DNA of 57,158 nucleotides from Methylorubrum populi (GCA_020741775.1 DYYG01000045.1:1-57158), one strand, 5' to 3'. Positions 1-8,700 are shown, counted from the stretch's first letter. Program-made: numbers and translations. Notes: generated from the letters alone by a model not told the origin.

Positions 1-129
1 TTCATGCTGTGCGGCAGCCCTGAGATGATCAAGGACACCCGCGAGCTGCTCACCGGCCTCGGCTACGAGGAGGGCAATCACGGCGAGGCCGGCCACTACG
101 TGATCGAGAAGGCCTTCGTCGAGAAGTGA
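1..129 (+). CDS. fpr: Ferredoxin/flavodoxin-NADP+ reductase, C-terminal end (partial)
   Basis: Only the last 42 codons lie in the window; the start is upstream of base 1. The fragment opens with FMLCGSPEM, the CGSP motif of the NADP(H)-binding domain of ferredoxin-NADP reductases, and ends YVIEKAFVEK, which resembles the C-terminal tail of alphaproteobacterial Fpr enzymes. The family passes electrons between NADP(H), FAD and ferredoxin or flavodoxin in the cytoplasm and often responds to oxidative stress. Fpr is the best fit, but with so little sequence another member of the oxidoreductase FAD/NAD superfamily is possible. Confidence 0.8.
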   Translation, partial: FMLCGSPEMIKDTRELLTGLGYEEGNHGEAGHYVIEKAFVEK

Positions 130-362
130 AGCTCAGGGCGGCGCTGCACTCCCCGTCGACGATGCTCATACCTTCGTCGTGTGCCGGCGCCGTTATCCGG
201 CCGTGAAACAAACAATCCCGCTCACGCCTGATGCGGAGTGACGTGGGTGAGTGGCAAGCGGAGCGAATGCGACCATAACATCCACCATCCCACCGCGTTT
301 CGGCCGCGATGGAACGGAAATCGGCCGATGAACGAGGCGGAAGAGTGGATCGCGAGCCTGTC

Positions 363-755
363 ATGCCCCTGTTCTATTTTCACCTACGGACTCCGGCAGG
401 CTTGGAGCCCGATGAGATCGGACTGGAGCTGGCCGGAATCGAAGCCGCTTATCTCGAGGCGTGTCGTACCATCCCGGGTCTCTGCGCGGATCTGATCCAA
501 GAGGCCGGAAGCCCGAGCCGGCGCAGCTTCGAGATCACCGATGCCGCCGGCACGCTCCTGATGGAGGTGCCGTTCTCCGAGGTGCTCGATGGCGGAGGCA
601 AACCGGCGCGCCCGCCGAAATTCTCGTCGCGGGCCGAGCAGACGCAAATCCTGATCGGTGCTGTCCGTGAGCAGCAGGAGGCGGTTGCGGCCACGCTGTC
701 CGAGACGTACCGGCTGCTGGAGCAGGTGCGGAAGGCCTGTTCCTTGATGTGCTGA
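363..755 (+). CDS. DUF6894-type small protein
   Basis: A 130-residue protein beginning MPLFYFHLRT, followed by a 'PDEIGLELAGIEAAYLEA' segment. This matches the pattern of the small DUF6894 family common in Methylobacterium and rhizobia (M-P-x-Y-F, then D-x-x-G-x-E-L and an alanine-rich helix). Function is unknown. The reading frame stays open upstream to 309, but the conserved MPxFYF start supports the ATG at 363. The C-terminal half (about residues 75-130) is helical and polar and looks unlike the domain proper. No neighbour shares its strand closely enough to suggest an operon. Confidence 0.6.
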   Translation: MPLFYFHLRTPAGLEPDEIGLELAGIEAAYLEACRTIPGLCADLIQEAGSPSRRSFEITDAAGTLLMEVPFSEVLDGGGKPARPPKFSSRAEQTQILIGAVREQQEAVAATLSETYRLLEQVRKACSLMC

Positions 756-842
756 GCAAGGGATCCGGCGCCTCGTCCCTCGCCGAGATGTCATCGCCTC
801 GATCGGCAGGGGGGCATGGTCCCTGTCGCGTGACCGGCTCCG

Positions 843-1139
843 TCATGCCCTGTGCGTGGGAGTGTCCGGACCGCTGGGCCGTATCGACTCCCTGCTCCGG
901 CAGAGGAGTTCGTAGCTCCGCGCAACCCTTCCGATGCCCTCCCGCGTCGCGTGCCATTCCGCAAGCTGGGTTCTGAACTCGTGCATCAAGCGCTCGGCCC
1001 GCGTGACGTCTCGATCCATCGCGCGCAATTGCTGAATGCGCAGGAGCTGTCTCGTCAACCGCTTTTCGCCAAGGGCAATGCGTTCTTCAAAGCAAATCCT
1101 CTCTTTCTCTGCTCTTTCGATAAACGAAGCTTCGGGCAT
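843..1139 (-). CDS. Small charged coiled-coil protein, unknown
   Basis: A 98-residue frame whose first 70 residues are rich in Arg, Glu and Leu with heptad-like spacing (for example 'RLTRQLLRIQQLRAMD'), suggesting a long helix or coiled coil. The last 20 residues are Ser/Pro/Arg-rich and disordered-looking. It is convergent with the DUF6894 gene. The DNA just upstream on the minus strand (about 1145-1165) is AT-rich and could hold a promoter. I recognise no family. It could be spurious, but its composition is more protein-like than that of the overlapping frames. Confidence 0.4.
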   Translation of the reverse strand: MPEASFIERAEKERICFEERIALGEKRLTRQLLRIQQLRAMDRDVTRAERLMHEFRTQLAEWHATREGIGRVARSYELLCRSRESIRPSGPDTPTHRA

Positions 1140-1606
1140 CGGCAGATATCATATTTTAAAGGCAGCACTGGGCCGTCGTGTGCGGTGTATCTCCTTGTAT
1201 CCGGCGGATGAACCCTGTTCGAGAGGTTGGTGCGATAGACGACACTTCGCTCATCTCCCATCCTCGGAGTGGATCTGAATTATTCTCAGCGAGGCATACG
1301 CGTTCGGCCCTGAACGGCAGTCTGGCCGCGCGGAGCGGGGCTTTCGCAGGAGGATGACCGGGGCAACCGGAGAGGCGCGGAGCCAGGAGGCGTGTCGCCG
1401 GTGACATTGCCCTCCCCGGTTAAGGGGCGGACGGCTCCGGCGGTGACGCCGTTTCTCCGGCGAGACATCGAAGGCGCTTGGCCGCGACGGCTTTCGAAAA
1501 TCGGCGTGCCCGTCAGGGTCGTTTGTCCTCGCATAGGACCGCTGGCCGAGGCGTCCGGTTAAGCGGGTGTTGAGGGCTTCGGGGGCATTTCACCGGCATG
1601 ACGCGA
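1140..1606. other. Gene-poor stretch, no supported gene
   Basis: Open frames here are short and show no domain or protein-like composition. The left end (about 1145-1165) is AT-rich and may be the promoter of the minus-strand small gene. The right end runs into the palindromic repeat at 1607. I see no RNA gene or strong terminator. Confidence 0.4.
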
Positions 1607-1652
1607 GCATCGTCCCGAAAGGTGGCATCCGGCTATCGGAAAGAGACGATGC
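1607..1652. repeat. 46-bp dispersed palindromic repeat, copy 1
   Basis: The outer arms are GCATCGTC (1607-1614) and GACGATGC (1645-1652), exact inverted complements. Inside, CCGAAAGG and a partly complementary CTATCGG extend the hairpin. A second copy of the same length lies at 40956-41001, with about 39 of 46 positions identical by hand alignment. The internal arm is less perfect here than in copy 2. It overlaps the 5' end of the next gene and supplies one of its possible start codons. Confidence 0.75.
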
Positions 1653-2167
1653 CGGAGCAGAAGTTAGAGCCGTGCCCGATCGCGCTGCAATCGAGCCCGG
1701 CTCTCCGCCCTCGTTGTGACGCGCATTCTTGCGCCGCGCCGGTCTCCGTTTCGGCTAAAAGCACTCTCGGTGCCTCGTCTCGGATCCGGGGTCAGGGGCG
1801 ACGCGTCTGGCCGAGGCTTCCGTTGGCCTTGCTCGTGATCGGAGCCAGCCTCGGCGCCGGACCCGCTGCCGCGCAGACGCAGGATCTCGACGGCCTCGAG
1901 CGGGCGTGGCACGGCTGCGTGCGCGAGGCCTATGCCCGGCAGACGCCGGGCCAGAGCCGGGCCGGCGCGCAGCGCAATGTCCTCGACGAGTGCCGCGCGC
2001 ACGAGGACAGCTTGGTCGCGGCCACGATGGCTTTGCGGGAGCGCGAGGACGAAGCCGCCCGCCGCGCCGGTCTTCCCCTGACGATCCGGGCGGGAGCCTG
2101 GGCGGCCTCCGTCGCCGCCTATGTCGTCGATCCGGTCGCCTCCTGGCTACAGGGTCGCCAGCACTGA
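1649..2167 (+). CDS. Putative secreted small protein, unknown
   Basis: A 172-residue protein with a hydrophobic stretch around residues 62-80 ending GAGPAAAQTQ, a convincing signal-peptidase site. The mature part is about 95 residues, helical and charged, with two cysteines (in HGCVRE and DECRAHE) that could pair in the periplasm. The start is uncertain: the ATG at 1649 lies inside the palindromic repeat, and the first 55 residues look non-native for a signal peptide, so true initiation may be a non-ATG codon nearer 1800. No family recognised. Confidence 0.5.
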   Translation: MPEQKLEPCPIALQSSPALRPRCDAHSCAAPVSVSAKSTLGASSRIRGQGRRVWPRLPLALLVIGASLGAGPAAAQTQDLDGLERAWHGCVREAYARQTPGQSRAGAQRNVLDECRAHEDSLVAATMALREREDEAARRAGLPLTIRAGAWAASVAAYVVDPVASWLQGRQH

Positions 2168-2327
2168 CGGTCCCCGTCCTTTTCAGCGCGGTCGCGACGG
2201 TTTTCGCATTCTGCCCAAGAGACGCGGGAATTTTGAGACGCTGGGTCAATGCAAAGACTACGCAAACCTCTATCCCATCGTGACGGAGGGGCTTACGTCC
2301 ATCTCTCTATCGAGGGCGGACATCTTC

Positions 2328-2546
2328 ATGAGGCTCAAATATCAGCGCTATGGACGTGCCCTGCGAGCACGTCATGAACTCTGGATCTACCGGCGCTCTC
2401 CGCGGACGGCTGAGATCATCAGAAGGGCGCGGGAGAAGCTCCCCGCGACGTCCGCGGCGATGAAGCCGCCTGGAGCCAATGACAATATCGCGGCCCCGGA
2501 GGCTGGTCACAGGGTCAAGGAGCGTGCGTCCCGGACCTCGTCGTGA
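2328..2546 (+). CDS. Small basic protein, unknown
   Basis: A 72-residue frame starting MRLKYQRYGRAL, very Arg/Lys-rich at the N-terminus, with a 'GANDNIAAPEA' segment that resembles the Asn-Asp-Asn stretches of many short rhizobial hypothetical proteins. A terminator-like hairpin follows about 110 bases downstream. There is no clear ribosome binding site. I have no functional assignment, and the call rests on composition only. Confidence 0.3.
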   Translation: MRLKYQRYGRALRARHELWIYRRSPRTAEIIRRAREKLPATSAAMKPPGANDNIAAPEAGHRVKERASRTSS

Positions 2547-2657
2547 GTTGCCTCTCCGAGAAGCGAGATCGTTCGTAGAACCGGCCTCCTCTTCGGCGTT
2601 GAGCAGGCCAGCGAGCGCCGTCGGCTGAGCGAGCCTCCGACCTGAATATCCCTCGAT

Positions 2658-2690
2658 GGGCCCGCCCGGTGAAACCGGCGCGGGCCCTTT
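2658..2690 (+). terminator. GC-rich hairpin followed by TTT
   Basis: GGGCCCGC (2658-2665) pairs with GCGGGCCC (2680-2687). CCGG/CCGG extends the stem inward across a single bulge, with a TGAAA loop. TTT follows the stem. It is placed to end a transcript from the small gene at 2328. Confidence 0.55.
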
Positions 2691-2893
2691 GCGTTCCGGC
2701 CCGCCGTGATCTGCGGCGATGGCGTGCGGGTTCGCCGGATGCGGCCGACCCGTCGAGACGGGCAGGCCGAAACGATCTCGGTTTAACTTGCCTAATGCTT
2801 TCAGCCAAACTAGCCATAACGCTGGTTTGCGAGCAGACGGGCAATGCTCAGTCTGGAATCATAATAGATCGAAAAGAAGATCTGTTCCGAGAT
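2691..2893. other. Leader/promoter region of the haem uptake operon
   Basis: The composition shifts to AT-rich between about 2780 and 2895, as expected for a regulated promoter ahead of hemP. A short dyad AGATC-N8-GATCT (2866-2883) lies just before the start codon. I could not find a convincing Irr (ICE), Fur or RirA box, so the regulator is not assigned. Confidence 0.4.
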
Positions 2894-3088
2894 ATGACTG
2901 AATCACCGCGGCAAAGCCTCAAGGCTGATGGACAGTGTCAGGGAGCCGCGCGGGATGCCGGGCCTCCGGAGGCGGTGGTGAGTTCCGCCGCCCTGATGAA
3001 CGGGCAGCGTGAGATCGTCATCGTCCATGCCGGCCTGCGTTACCGGCTGCGCATCACCGCCAACGACAAGCTGATCCTCACCAAATGA
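2894..3088 (+). CDS. hemP: Hemin uptake protein HemP
   Basis: A 64-residue protein whose C-terminal half reads as a HemP family core: a strand around 'GQREIVIVHAG' then 'YRLRITANDKLILTK' at the very end. HemP/HmuP proteins are small, often DNA-associated activators or accessories of haem-uptake operons. The ATG at 2894 gives the usual length of about 60 residues. Its stop overlaps the start of hmuT by four bases (ATGA), so it is the first gene of the hmu operon. N-terminal residues 1-30 are poorly conserved-looking. Confidence 0.85.
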   Translation: MTESPRQSLKADGQCQGAARDAGPPEAVVSSAALMNGQREIVIVHAGLRYRLRITANDKLILTK

Positions 3089-3972
3089 TCGCCGCCCCCC
3101 ACCTGACCCTGTCGCGCCGGGCCGTGCTCGGGACATTGCTCGGCTTCGGTCTGGCTGCCCGTCCGGCGCGGGCGGGAGCTGCGGCGACGCGGATCGCCTC
3201 CCTCGGTGGCGCCGTCACCGAGATCCTGTGGCGCCTCGGCGCCGGTGCGCGGATCGCCATCGTCGACACCACCAGCGTCTACCCGGCCGAGGTGCTGCGG
3301 GAGAAGCCGAACGCGGGCTATCTGCGGGCACTCTCGGCCGAGGGGCTGCTCTCGGCCGGGCCCGACCTCGTCATCGCCGCCGAGGGAGCCGGGCCGGCCG
3401 CGGTGCTGGCGCAGATCCGCGAGGCCGGCATCCCCGTCGCGATCATCCGCGAGGCGCCGACGGCCGAGGGCGTGCTGGAAAAGATCCGGACGGTCGGGCG
3501 CGAGGCCGGGCTCGACGCGCCGGCCGAGACCTTGAGCCGGTCGGTCGCGGCCGCCTTCGCCGCCCTCGCCGGGCGGCGCGCCCGCATCACCCGGCCGGCC
3601 CGCGCCCTCGTGGTGCTGTCGCTTGCCAATGGGCGCGTCCTGGCCGGCGGCCGGGAGAGCACAGCGGAGGGAATCCTCGCGCTGGCCGGGCTGCGCAACG
3701 CCGCCGAGGGGCTCACCGGCTTCAAGCCGATCACCGACGAGGCGATCATCGCCGCCGCCCCCGAGACGGTGGTGGTGATGTCGAACGAGGGCCATGCCCT
3801 GGGCCCGGACACCGTGTTCGCGCCCGGCACCGCCCTGTCGCAGACGCCCGCCGCCGCCAAGCGCTCGCTCGTCGCCGTGGACGGGCTCGCCCTGCTCGGC
3901 TTCGGGCCGCGCACGCCGGAAACGGCAGAGGCGCTGATGCGCGCGGTTTATCCGGATCTGACGGGTGAGTGA
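3085..3972 (+). CDS. hmuT: Haem ABC transporter, periplasmic haem-binding protein
   Basis: A 295-residue periplasmic binding protein. The N-terminus has a twin-arginine-like SRRAVLG followed by a hydrophobic stretch and cleavage near ARPARAG. The mature part follows the BtuF/HmuT fold: 'RIASLGGAVTEILWRLGAG' at about residue 36, 'PDLVIAAEGAGPAAV' near 93, and a long linking helix at about 125-170. It would deliver haem to HmuUV. It overlaps hemP by four bases and hmuU by eight, so it is translationally coupled. Family and context agree. Confidence 0.92.
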   Translation: MIAAPHLTLSRRAVLGTLLGFGLAARPARAGAAATRIASLGGAVTEILWRLGAGARIAIVDTTSVYPAEVLREKPNAGYLRALSAEGLLSAGPDLVIAAEGAGPAAVLAQIREAGIPVAIIREAPTAEGVLEKIRTVGREAGLDAPAETLSRSVAAAFAALAGRRARITRPARALVVLSLANGRVLAGGRESTAEGILALAGLRNAAEGLTGFKPITDEAIIAAAPETVVVMSNEGHALGPDTVFAPGTALSQTPAAAKRSLVAVDGLALLGFGPRTPETAEALMRAVYPDLTGE

Positions 3973-5026
3973 GGCCCGCCGGAGGGGCGTCGCGGTCTTC
4001 GCCGGCCTCGCCCTGCTCCTGGCCGCGATCCTCCTGCTGTCGCTGGGATCCGGCGCCGTCCGCATCCCGCCGGGCCGCGTCCTCGACATCCTGCTGCAGG
4101 GCGGCGCATCCGGAGCCGGCGACCCGACCTTGGCCCGGGACGCCCTCGTCGTCCTCAACATCCGCCTGCCGCGGACCCTGCTCGGCCTGATGGTCGGGGC
4201 CGGGCTCGCGGTGTCGGGCGCCCTGATGCAGGGGCTGTTCCGCAATCCCCTCGCCGACCCGGCCCTGGTCGGCGTCTCCGCCGGGGCGGGGCTCGCGGCG
4301 GCCACGGTGATCGTCCTCGGTGACCGGCTCCTCGCCGCTGCGAACCTGCCGGGGCCGCTGCCCTATTCGGCGCTGCCCGTGGCGGCCTTCTCGGGCGGCC
4401 TTGCGACGACCTACGGCCTCTACCGGGTGGCGACCCGGGCCGGGCGGACCTCGGTGGCGACGATGCTGCTCGCGGGGCTTGCCGCCGCCGCCCTGGCCGG
4501 GGCGCTCACCGGCCTTTTGGTCTATGCCAGCGACGACCGGCAATTGCGCGACCTGACCTTCTGGTCCCTCGGCAGCCTCTCCGGCGCCACCTGGACCAAG
4601 GTGATGACGAGCGCACCCGCGATCCTGCCGGTTCTCGTCACGGTGCCGTTCCTCGGGCGCGGTCTCAACGCCCTGGTGCTCGGCGAGGCGGAGGCCTTCC
4701 ATCTCGGGGTCCCGGTGGAACGGTTGAAGCGCGTGGCGATCCTGCTCGTGGCGGTGGCGGTCGGGGCCGGGGTGGCGGCGGCGGGGGTGATCGGCTTCGT
4801 CGGCCTCGTGGTCCCGCACGGATTGCGCCTCCTGATCGGTCCGGAGCACCGCCGCCTGCTGCCGGCCTGTGCCCTGCTCGGAGGGGCGCTGCTGGTCCTG
4901 GCGGATGTCGTCGCCCGTCTCGTCGTGGCGCCGGCGGAATTGCCGATCGGCATCGTCACCGCCATCGTCGGCGCGCCGGTCTTCCTCTGGCTGCTGCTCG
5001 GGCGGGGTGCCCTGGCCGATGCCTGA
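3965..5026 (+). CDS. hmuU: Haem ABC transporter permease
   Basis: A 353-residue very hydrophobic protein of the FecCD/BtuC permease family. Family landmarks are 'RLPRTLLGLMVGAGLAVSG' (about 63-81), 'NPLADPALVGVSAGAGLA' (about 93-110), and the cytoplasmic coupling region around 'GVAAAGVIGFVGLVVPH' (about 270-286). About ten membrane segments are expected. The GTG at 3965 overlaps the end of hmuT by eight bases. It forms the channel moving haem from HmuT to the cytoplasm using HmuV. Confidence 0.93.
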   Translation: MSEARRRGVAVFAGLALLLAAILLLSLGSGAVRIPPGRVLDILLQGGASGAGDPTLARDALVVLNIRLPRTLLGLMVGAGLAVSGALMQGLFRNPLADPALVGVSAGAGLAAATVIVLGDRLLAAANLPGPLPYSALPVAAFSGGLATTYGLYRVATRAGRTSVATMLLAGLAAAALAGALTGLLVYASDDRQLRDLTFWSLGSLSGATWTKVMTSAPAILPVLVTVPFLGRGLNALVLGEAEAFHLGVPVERLKRVAILLVAVAVGAGVAAAGVIGFVGLVVPHGLRLLIGPEHRRLLPACALLGGALLVLADVVARLVVAPAELPIGIVTAIVGAPVFLWLLLGRGALADA

Positions 5027-5837
5027 CCTGCTTCGCGCCGAGGATCTCGCCTACGCCGTGGCCGGCCGCGACCTCGTCGCGGACATCGCCCTCACGGCCG
5101 AGCCGGGCCGGATCCAGATCGTCGTCGGGCCGAACGGGGCCGGGAAATCGACCCTGCTACGGCTCCTGAGCGGCGAGCTGGCGCCGACGAACGGCCGCGT
5201 CACCTATGCCGGGGAGCCGGCCGCGACGATCCCGCCCTGGCGGCTCGCGGCGATGCGGGCGGTGATGCCGCAAGCCCTCCGGCTGGCCTTCCCCTTCTCG
5301 ACGGCGGAGGTGGCGCGGATCGGCCTCGACGGCATCGGCCGCGGCCTCGACCGGCGCGCCCGCGACGCCATCCTGACGGAGGCCCTGCGCCGCGCCGATG
5401 TCACCCACCTCGCGCGGCGCTCCTATCCGACCCTGTCGGGGGGCGAGCAGGCGCGGGTCCAGTTCGCCCGCGCCCTGTGCCAGCTCGCCGCCGGCCGCAC
5501 CCTGGCCCGGCAGCAGGTGCTGTTCCTCGACGAGCCGACGGCGAGCCTCGATCTGCGCCACCAGACGGCGCTCCTCGATGTCGCGGCGGATCTCGCCGGG
5601 GCCGGCACCGCCGTGGTCGCGATCCTGCACGACCTCAACCTCGCCGCGGCCTATGCCGACGAGCTGATCGCGATGCAGGCCGGCCGGATCGTCGCGCGGG
5701 GGCGGCCGGAGGCGGTGCTGCGCGACGACCTCGTCGCCCGCGTGTTCGGCGTGCCCTGGCGCGTCGGTGAGGTGCCGGAGGCGGGGCGCCCCTTTCTCTT
5801 GCCGCGCAGAGGTGTCGCCGGCAGGTCACAGGGATGA
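5019..5837 (+). CDS. hmuV: Haem ABC transporter ATP-binding protein
   Basis: A 272-residue ATPase of the FecE/HmuV group. Visible motifs are Walker A GPNGAGKST at about residue 38, signature LSGGEQARVQFARAL near 140, Walker B VLFLDEPTASLD near 167, and the H-loop LHDLN near 203. The ATG at 5019 overlaps hmuU by eight bases, which picks it over longer in-frame starts. It powers haem import through HmuU. Confidence 0.94.
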   Translation: MPDLLRAEDLAYAVAGRDLVADIALTAEPGRIQIVVGPNGAGKSTLLRLLSGELAPTNGRVTYAGEPAATIPPWRLAAMRAVMPQALRLAFPFSTAEVARIGLDGIGRGLDRRARDAILTEALRRADVTHLARRSYPTLSGGEQARVQFARALCQLAAGRTLARQQVLFLDEPTASLDLRHQTALLDVAADLAGAGTAVVAILHDLNLAAAYADELIAMQAGRIVARGRPEAVLRDDLVARVFGVPWRVGEVPEAGRPFLLPRRGVAGRSQG

Positions 5838-6015
5838 AGCGGATTTCTCAAGCCTGGAATTCTTTCAAACCGCTGCGATGATAGTTGCGCATTGCTCCAG
5901 ATCGAAGGTCTTCACGTTGCGTTGACTTGGGTTCGCGCGCCGCCCCAGAGCGGGTTCCGTGCAAGCCAGCCATCCGCCAGCCAGCCGCCCCTCCCCGTCT
6001 GGTCCGGATGTCCCC

Positions 6016-8178
6016 ATGCTGCCCCCGTCCCTACGTGTCGCCCTCGCGCTCGGAACCTCGCTGGTCTCCCTCACGGCCGCACGGGCCCAGCCGGTCGGTG
6101 CGCAGCCCGGCCTGCCGCAGGCGGCGAGCACCGCCACCCCCGCCGAGGAGGTGAGCCTCGACACGCTCTCCGTCACCGCGACCAAGACGGAGGGGGCGGC
6201 CATCGACGCCTTGGCCGGCAGCAGCGTCGTTACCCGTGAGCAGATCGACCGCCTCCAGCCGAGCCGTCTCTCCGAAGTGCTGCGCGACGTGCCCGGCGTG
6301 ACCACGCAGGAGAACCCGAACGATCCGGCCCAGGCCATCAACATCCGCGGCTTGCAGGATTTCGGCCGGGTCAATGTGCTGATCGACGGCGCCCGCCAGG
6401 ATTTCCAGACCTCGGGCCACAGCGCCAACGGCGTGTTCTACCTCGATCCCGAACTCGTCGGCGGCATCGACATCACCCGGGGGCCGACCGCCACGATCTA
6501 CGGCTCCGGTGCCATTGGCGGGGTCGTCGCCTTCCGCACCCGCTCCATCGACGACATCCTCACCCCCGACGAGACCGCCGGCGTGGTGCAGAAGCAGGGC
6601 TTCGGCACCAATGGCCAGCGCTTCCTCAATTCGACCGCCCTGGGCGCGCGCATCGGCACGGCGGCGGACGTGTTCGGGCAGTTCGTGTTCCGCAACAACG
6701 GCGCCTATCGCGACGGGCTCGGGACCCTCGTGCGCGATACCGGCAACGAGCTGACCTCGGGGCTCACCAAGATCAACATCCGCCCCGCCGACGGCCATGA
6801 AATCAGCGGTACGGCCCTGCTCCAGCGCTTCGACTTCGCCAATGCCGGCACCAGCAATACCGGCGCGCGCTTCGCCAACGCGGTGCAGGCCGACACCTAC
6901 ACCCTCGGCTACCGCTTCGCCCGGCCCGACGTGCCGCTGGTCGATGTCAGCATCCGCGGCTATTACACCACGACCCAGAACGACCTGACCTTCCTGCAGG
7001 ACTCGCCGAGCGGGGTTTACGGCACCCTCGGCGCGCGGGCCGGGAACCGGATCACCTACGATCTCGAGACCGCTGGCTTCGACGTCCACAACACCGCCCG
7101 CTTCGACACCTGGGCGCTGAGCCACGCCCTCACCGTCGGCGGCGATTACGTCGGCAATCACGTCCGCACCACCGACCATGCCGGCGGCTTCGGCGCGGCC
7201 TTCACCCCCTCGGGCGAGCGCAGCCTCGCCGGCGCCTTCGTACAGGACGAGATCCGCTACGCATCCTGGCTGCGGGTGATCGGCGCCCTGCGCTACGACC
7301 ACTACGACCTCTCCGGGGGCGTTTATCGCTCGAGCGGCGACCGTGTTTCGCCCAAGATCACCGTCGGCGTCTCGCCCCTGCCCGGCTTCGAGTTTTACGG
7401 CACCTATGCCGAGGGCTATCGCGCCCCGTCGATCACCGAGACCCTGGTGCAGGGTATCCACCCGTTCCCCGCCTTCAACATCCGGCCGAACCCGGCTTTG
7501 CGCCCGGAGACCGCCCACACCGTCGAGGGCGGCGTCAACCTGAAATACAATGACGTGCTGATGGCCGGCGACGTGTTCCGGGCCAAGCTCAACGTCTTCC
7601 ACAACACGGTGGACGACTTCATCGGGATCCAGTCGGTCGGGCCGAGCTATTTCGTGCCGGCGATCGCCGGCATTCCCGCCTCGATCTGCGCCCGTATCCC
7701 CGGGCGCTTCCCCTGCGTGATCCCGGTGCGCGATTTCCAGTATCTCAACATCGCCCTGGCCGAACTGGACGGCGTGGAACTCGAAGGGGCCTATGATTGG
7801 GGCGGCGGCTTCGTCACGCTGGCGGCCACCCATACAGACGGGCGCGACCGGGCGACGGGCGAAACCCTGATCAGCGTGCCGCCGAACCGGCTCAGCACGA
7901 CGCTCGGCCTGCGCTTCCTTGGCGGGGATCTCACCGTGGCGAGCCGCCTGACCTTCGTGGAGGCACGCACCGACCTGCCCACCGGCACCACGATCCTCGC
8001 CACCAAGGCCTATGGCCTCGTCGATCTCTTCGCGTCCTACATCGTCAATGATCGGGTCCGGGCCGATTTCATCGTGCAGAACGTCTTCGACAAGCGCTAC
8101 ACCCAGTATCTCAATGCTCTGCCGAACCCCGGCCTCACGGCCAAGGCGGCGATCAGCATCAAGTTCGCGACCCGGTAG
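6016..8178 (+). CDS. hmuR: TonB-dependent haem/haemoglobin outer-membrane receptor
   Basis: About 720 residues. A signal peptide (MLPPSLRVALALG... to about residue 29) is followed by a TonB-box-like 'EVSLDTLSVTATKT'. The plug domain contains INIRGLQDFGRVNVLIDGAR, and a 22-strand barrel follows. The two landmarks of haem receptors are present: a FRAP-like 'YAEGYRAPSITETL' and an NPNL-like 'NPALRPETA'. A GTG at 5959 would add 19 residues without signal character, so the ATG at 6016 is preferred. The C-terminus ends KFATR rather than in the usual aromatic residue. It lies 178 bases after hmuV on the same strand and works with HmuTUV. Confidence 0.9.
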   Translation: MLPPSLRVALALGTSLVSLTAARAQPVGAQPGLPQAASTATPAEEVSLDTLSVTATKTEGAAIDALAGSSVVTREQIDRLQPSRLSEVLRDVPGVTTQENPNDPAQAINIRGLQDFGRVNVLIDGARQDFQTSGHSANGVFYLDPELVGGIDITRGPTATIYGSGAIGGVVAFRTRSIDDILTPDETAGVVQKQGFGTNGQRFLNSTALGARIGTAADVFGQFVFRNNGAYRDGLGTLVRDTGNELTSGLTKINIRPADGHEISGTALLQRFDFANAGTSNTGARFANAVQADTYTLGYRFARPDVPLVDVSIRGYYTTTQNDLTFLQDSPSGVYGTLGARAGNRITYDLETAGFDVHNTARFDTWALSHALTVGGDYVGNHVRTTDHAGGFGAAFTPSGERSLAGAFVQDEIRYASWLRVIGALRYDHYDLSGGVYRSSGDRVSPKITVGVSPLPGFEFYGTYAEGYRAPSITETLVQGIHPFPAFNIRPNPALRPETAHTVEGGVNLKYNDVLMAGDVFRAKLNVFHNTVDDFIGIQSVGPSYFVPAIAGIPASICARIPGRFPCVIPVRDFQYLNIALAELDGVELEGAYDWGGGFVTLAATHTDGRDRATGETLISVPPNRLSTTLGLRFLGGDLTVASRLTFVEARTDLPTGTTILATKAYGLVDLFASYIVNDRVRADFIVQNVFDKRYTQYLNALPNPGLTAKAAISIKFATR

Positions 8179-8193
8179 GGCTGTCGCACCCGG

Positions 8194-8215
8194 ACGCTCG
8201 GCCTCCTCCGAGCGT
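8194..8215 (+). terminator. Hairpin 16 bases after hmuR
   Basis: ACGCTCGG (8194-8201) pairs perfectly with CCGAGCGT (8208-8215) around a six-base loop. It sits just after the hmuR stop but has no T-tract, so it may protect the 3' end rather than end transcription alone. Confidence 0.4.
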
Positions 8216-8589
8216 TCGCCACCGCAGCCCGACGGCGCGGAGCAGGCTACTCCTCCTGACATCGGCGCGAGACGCAGCCGGAAAGCGATTTCTGGGATTT
8301 TGCGTGGCGGCCATGTGTTTCGCGCATGAGGGCCGGCGCTCATAGCAGCGTCGCGTGTCCCTCGCAGTGTAAACCACTGATCGACACACTTATTTTGAAA
8401 CGCTCCAAACTGCGCCACAACCTGTGGCTGGTCGATCGGAGACGTTTGGTGCCGATCTCGGTCGTCGAAAGTGCGCAGAGCGGCACTGGACGCATGGCGG
8501 GCGAGGGAAAACGGAGCGTAGCCGCCTTCTTTTCGACAAGATTGAGCACAAATGGGTTGCGCGCAACTTATAGCTCTTTCCCCTAGGCG
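8216..8589. other. Intergenic, no supported gene
   Basis: Frames on both strands are short and lack recognisable features. An AT-richer patch (about 8380-8410 and 8520-8585) precedes the tiny membrane-peptide frame at 8590 and could serve as its promoter. Nothing else is evident. Confidence 0.35.
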
Positions 8590-8700
8590 ATGATGACCGC
8601 GAAGCCCACCCAACTCGTCTCCGGTATCGGCTTCGTCGTCCTGTCCTTCGTCCTATGGGGCGCGGCCTGCTTGGTGTCGGGTCAGATTATTTGGTGTTGA
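8590..8700 (+). CDS. Possible 36-residue single-span membrane peptide
   Basis: ATGATG start. The product runs MMTAKPTQLV, then a strongly hydrophobic helix (about residues 9-32, including GFVVLSFVLWGAACLV), and a short tail ending QIIWC. The sequence looks like a genuine one-pass peptide with a short positive N-terminus. It is convergent with, and overlaps by 14 bases, the minus-strand membrane-protein gene that follows. No ribosome binding site is clear and no family is recognised. Confidence 0.4.
   Translation: MMTAKPTQLVSGIGFVVLSFVLWGAACLVSGQIIWC

Noticed and set aside
309..345. GGAAC in the region before the DUF6894 gene as an EcfG promoter
   Set aside because: No CGTT at 16 or 17 bases; the -10 position reads CGAG.
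2800..2893. Possible Irr/Fur/RirA box before hemP
   Set aside because: The AT-rich stretch has only loose resemblance to iron boxes and no convincing dyad of the right spacing.
6031..8613. 860-residue open frame antisense to hmuR
   Set aside because: It is rich in Arg, Gly, Ala and Asp with no domain, as expected for the complement of a high-GC coding sequence; the plus strand encodes a clear TonB receptor.
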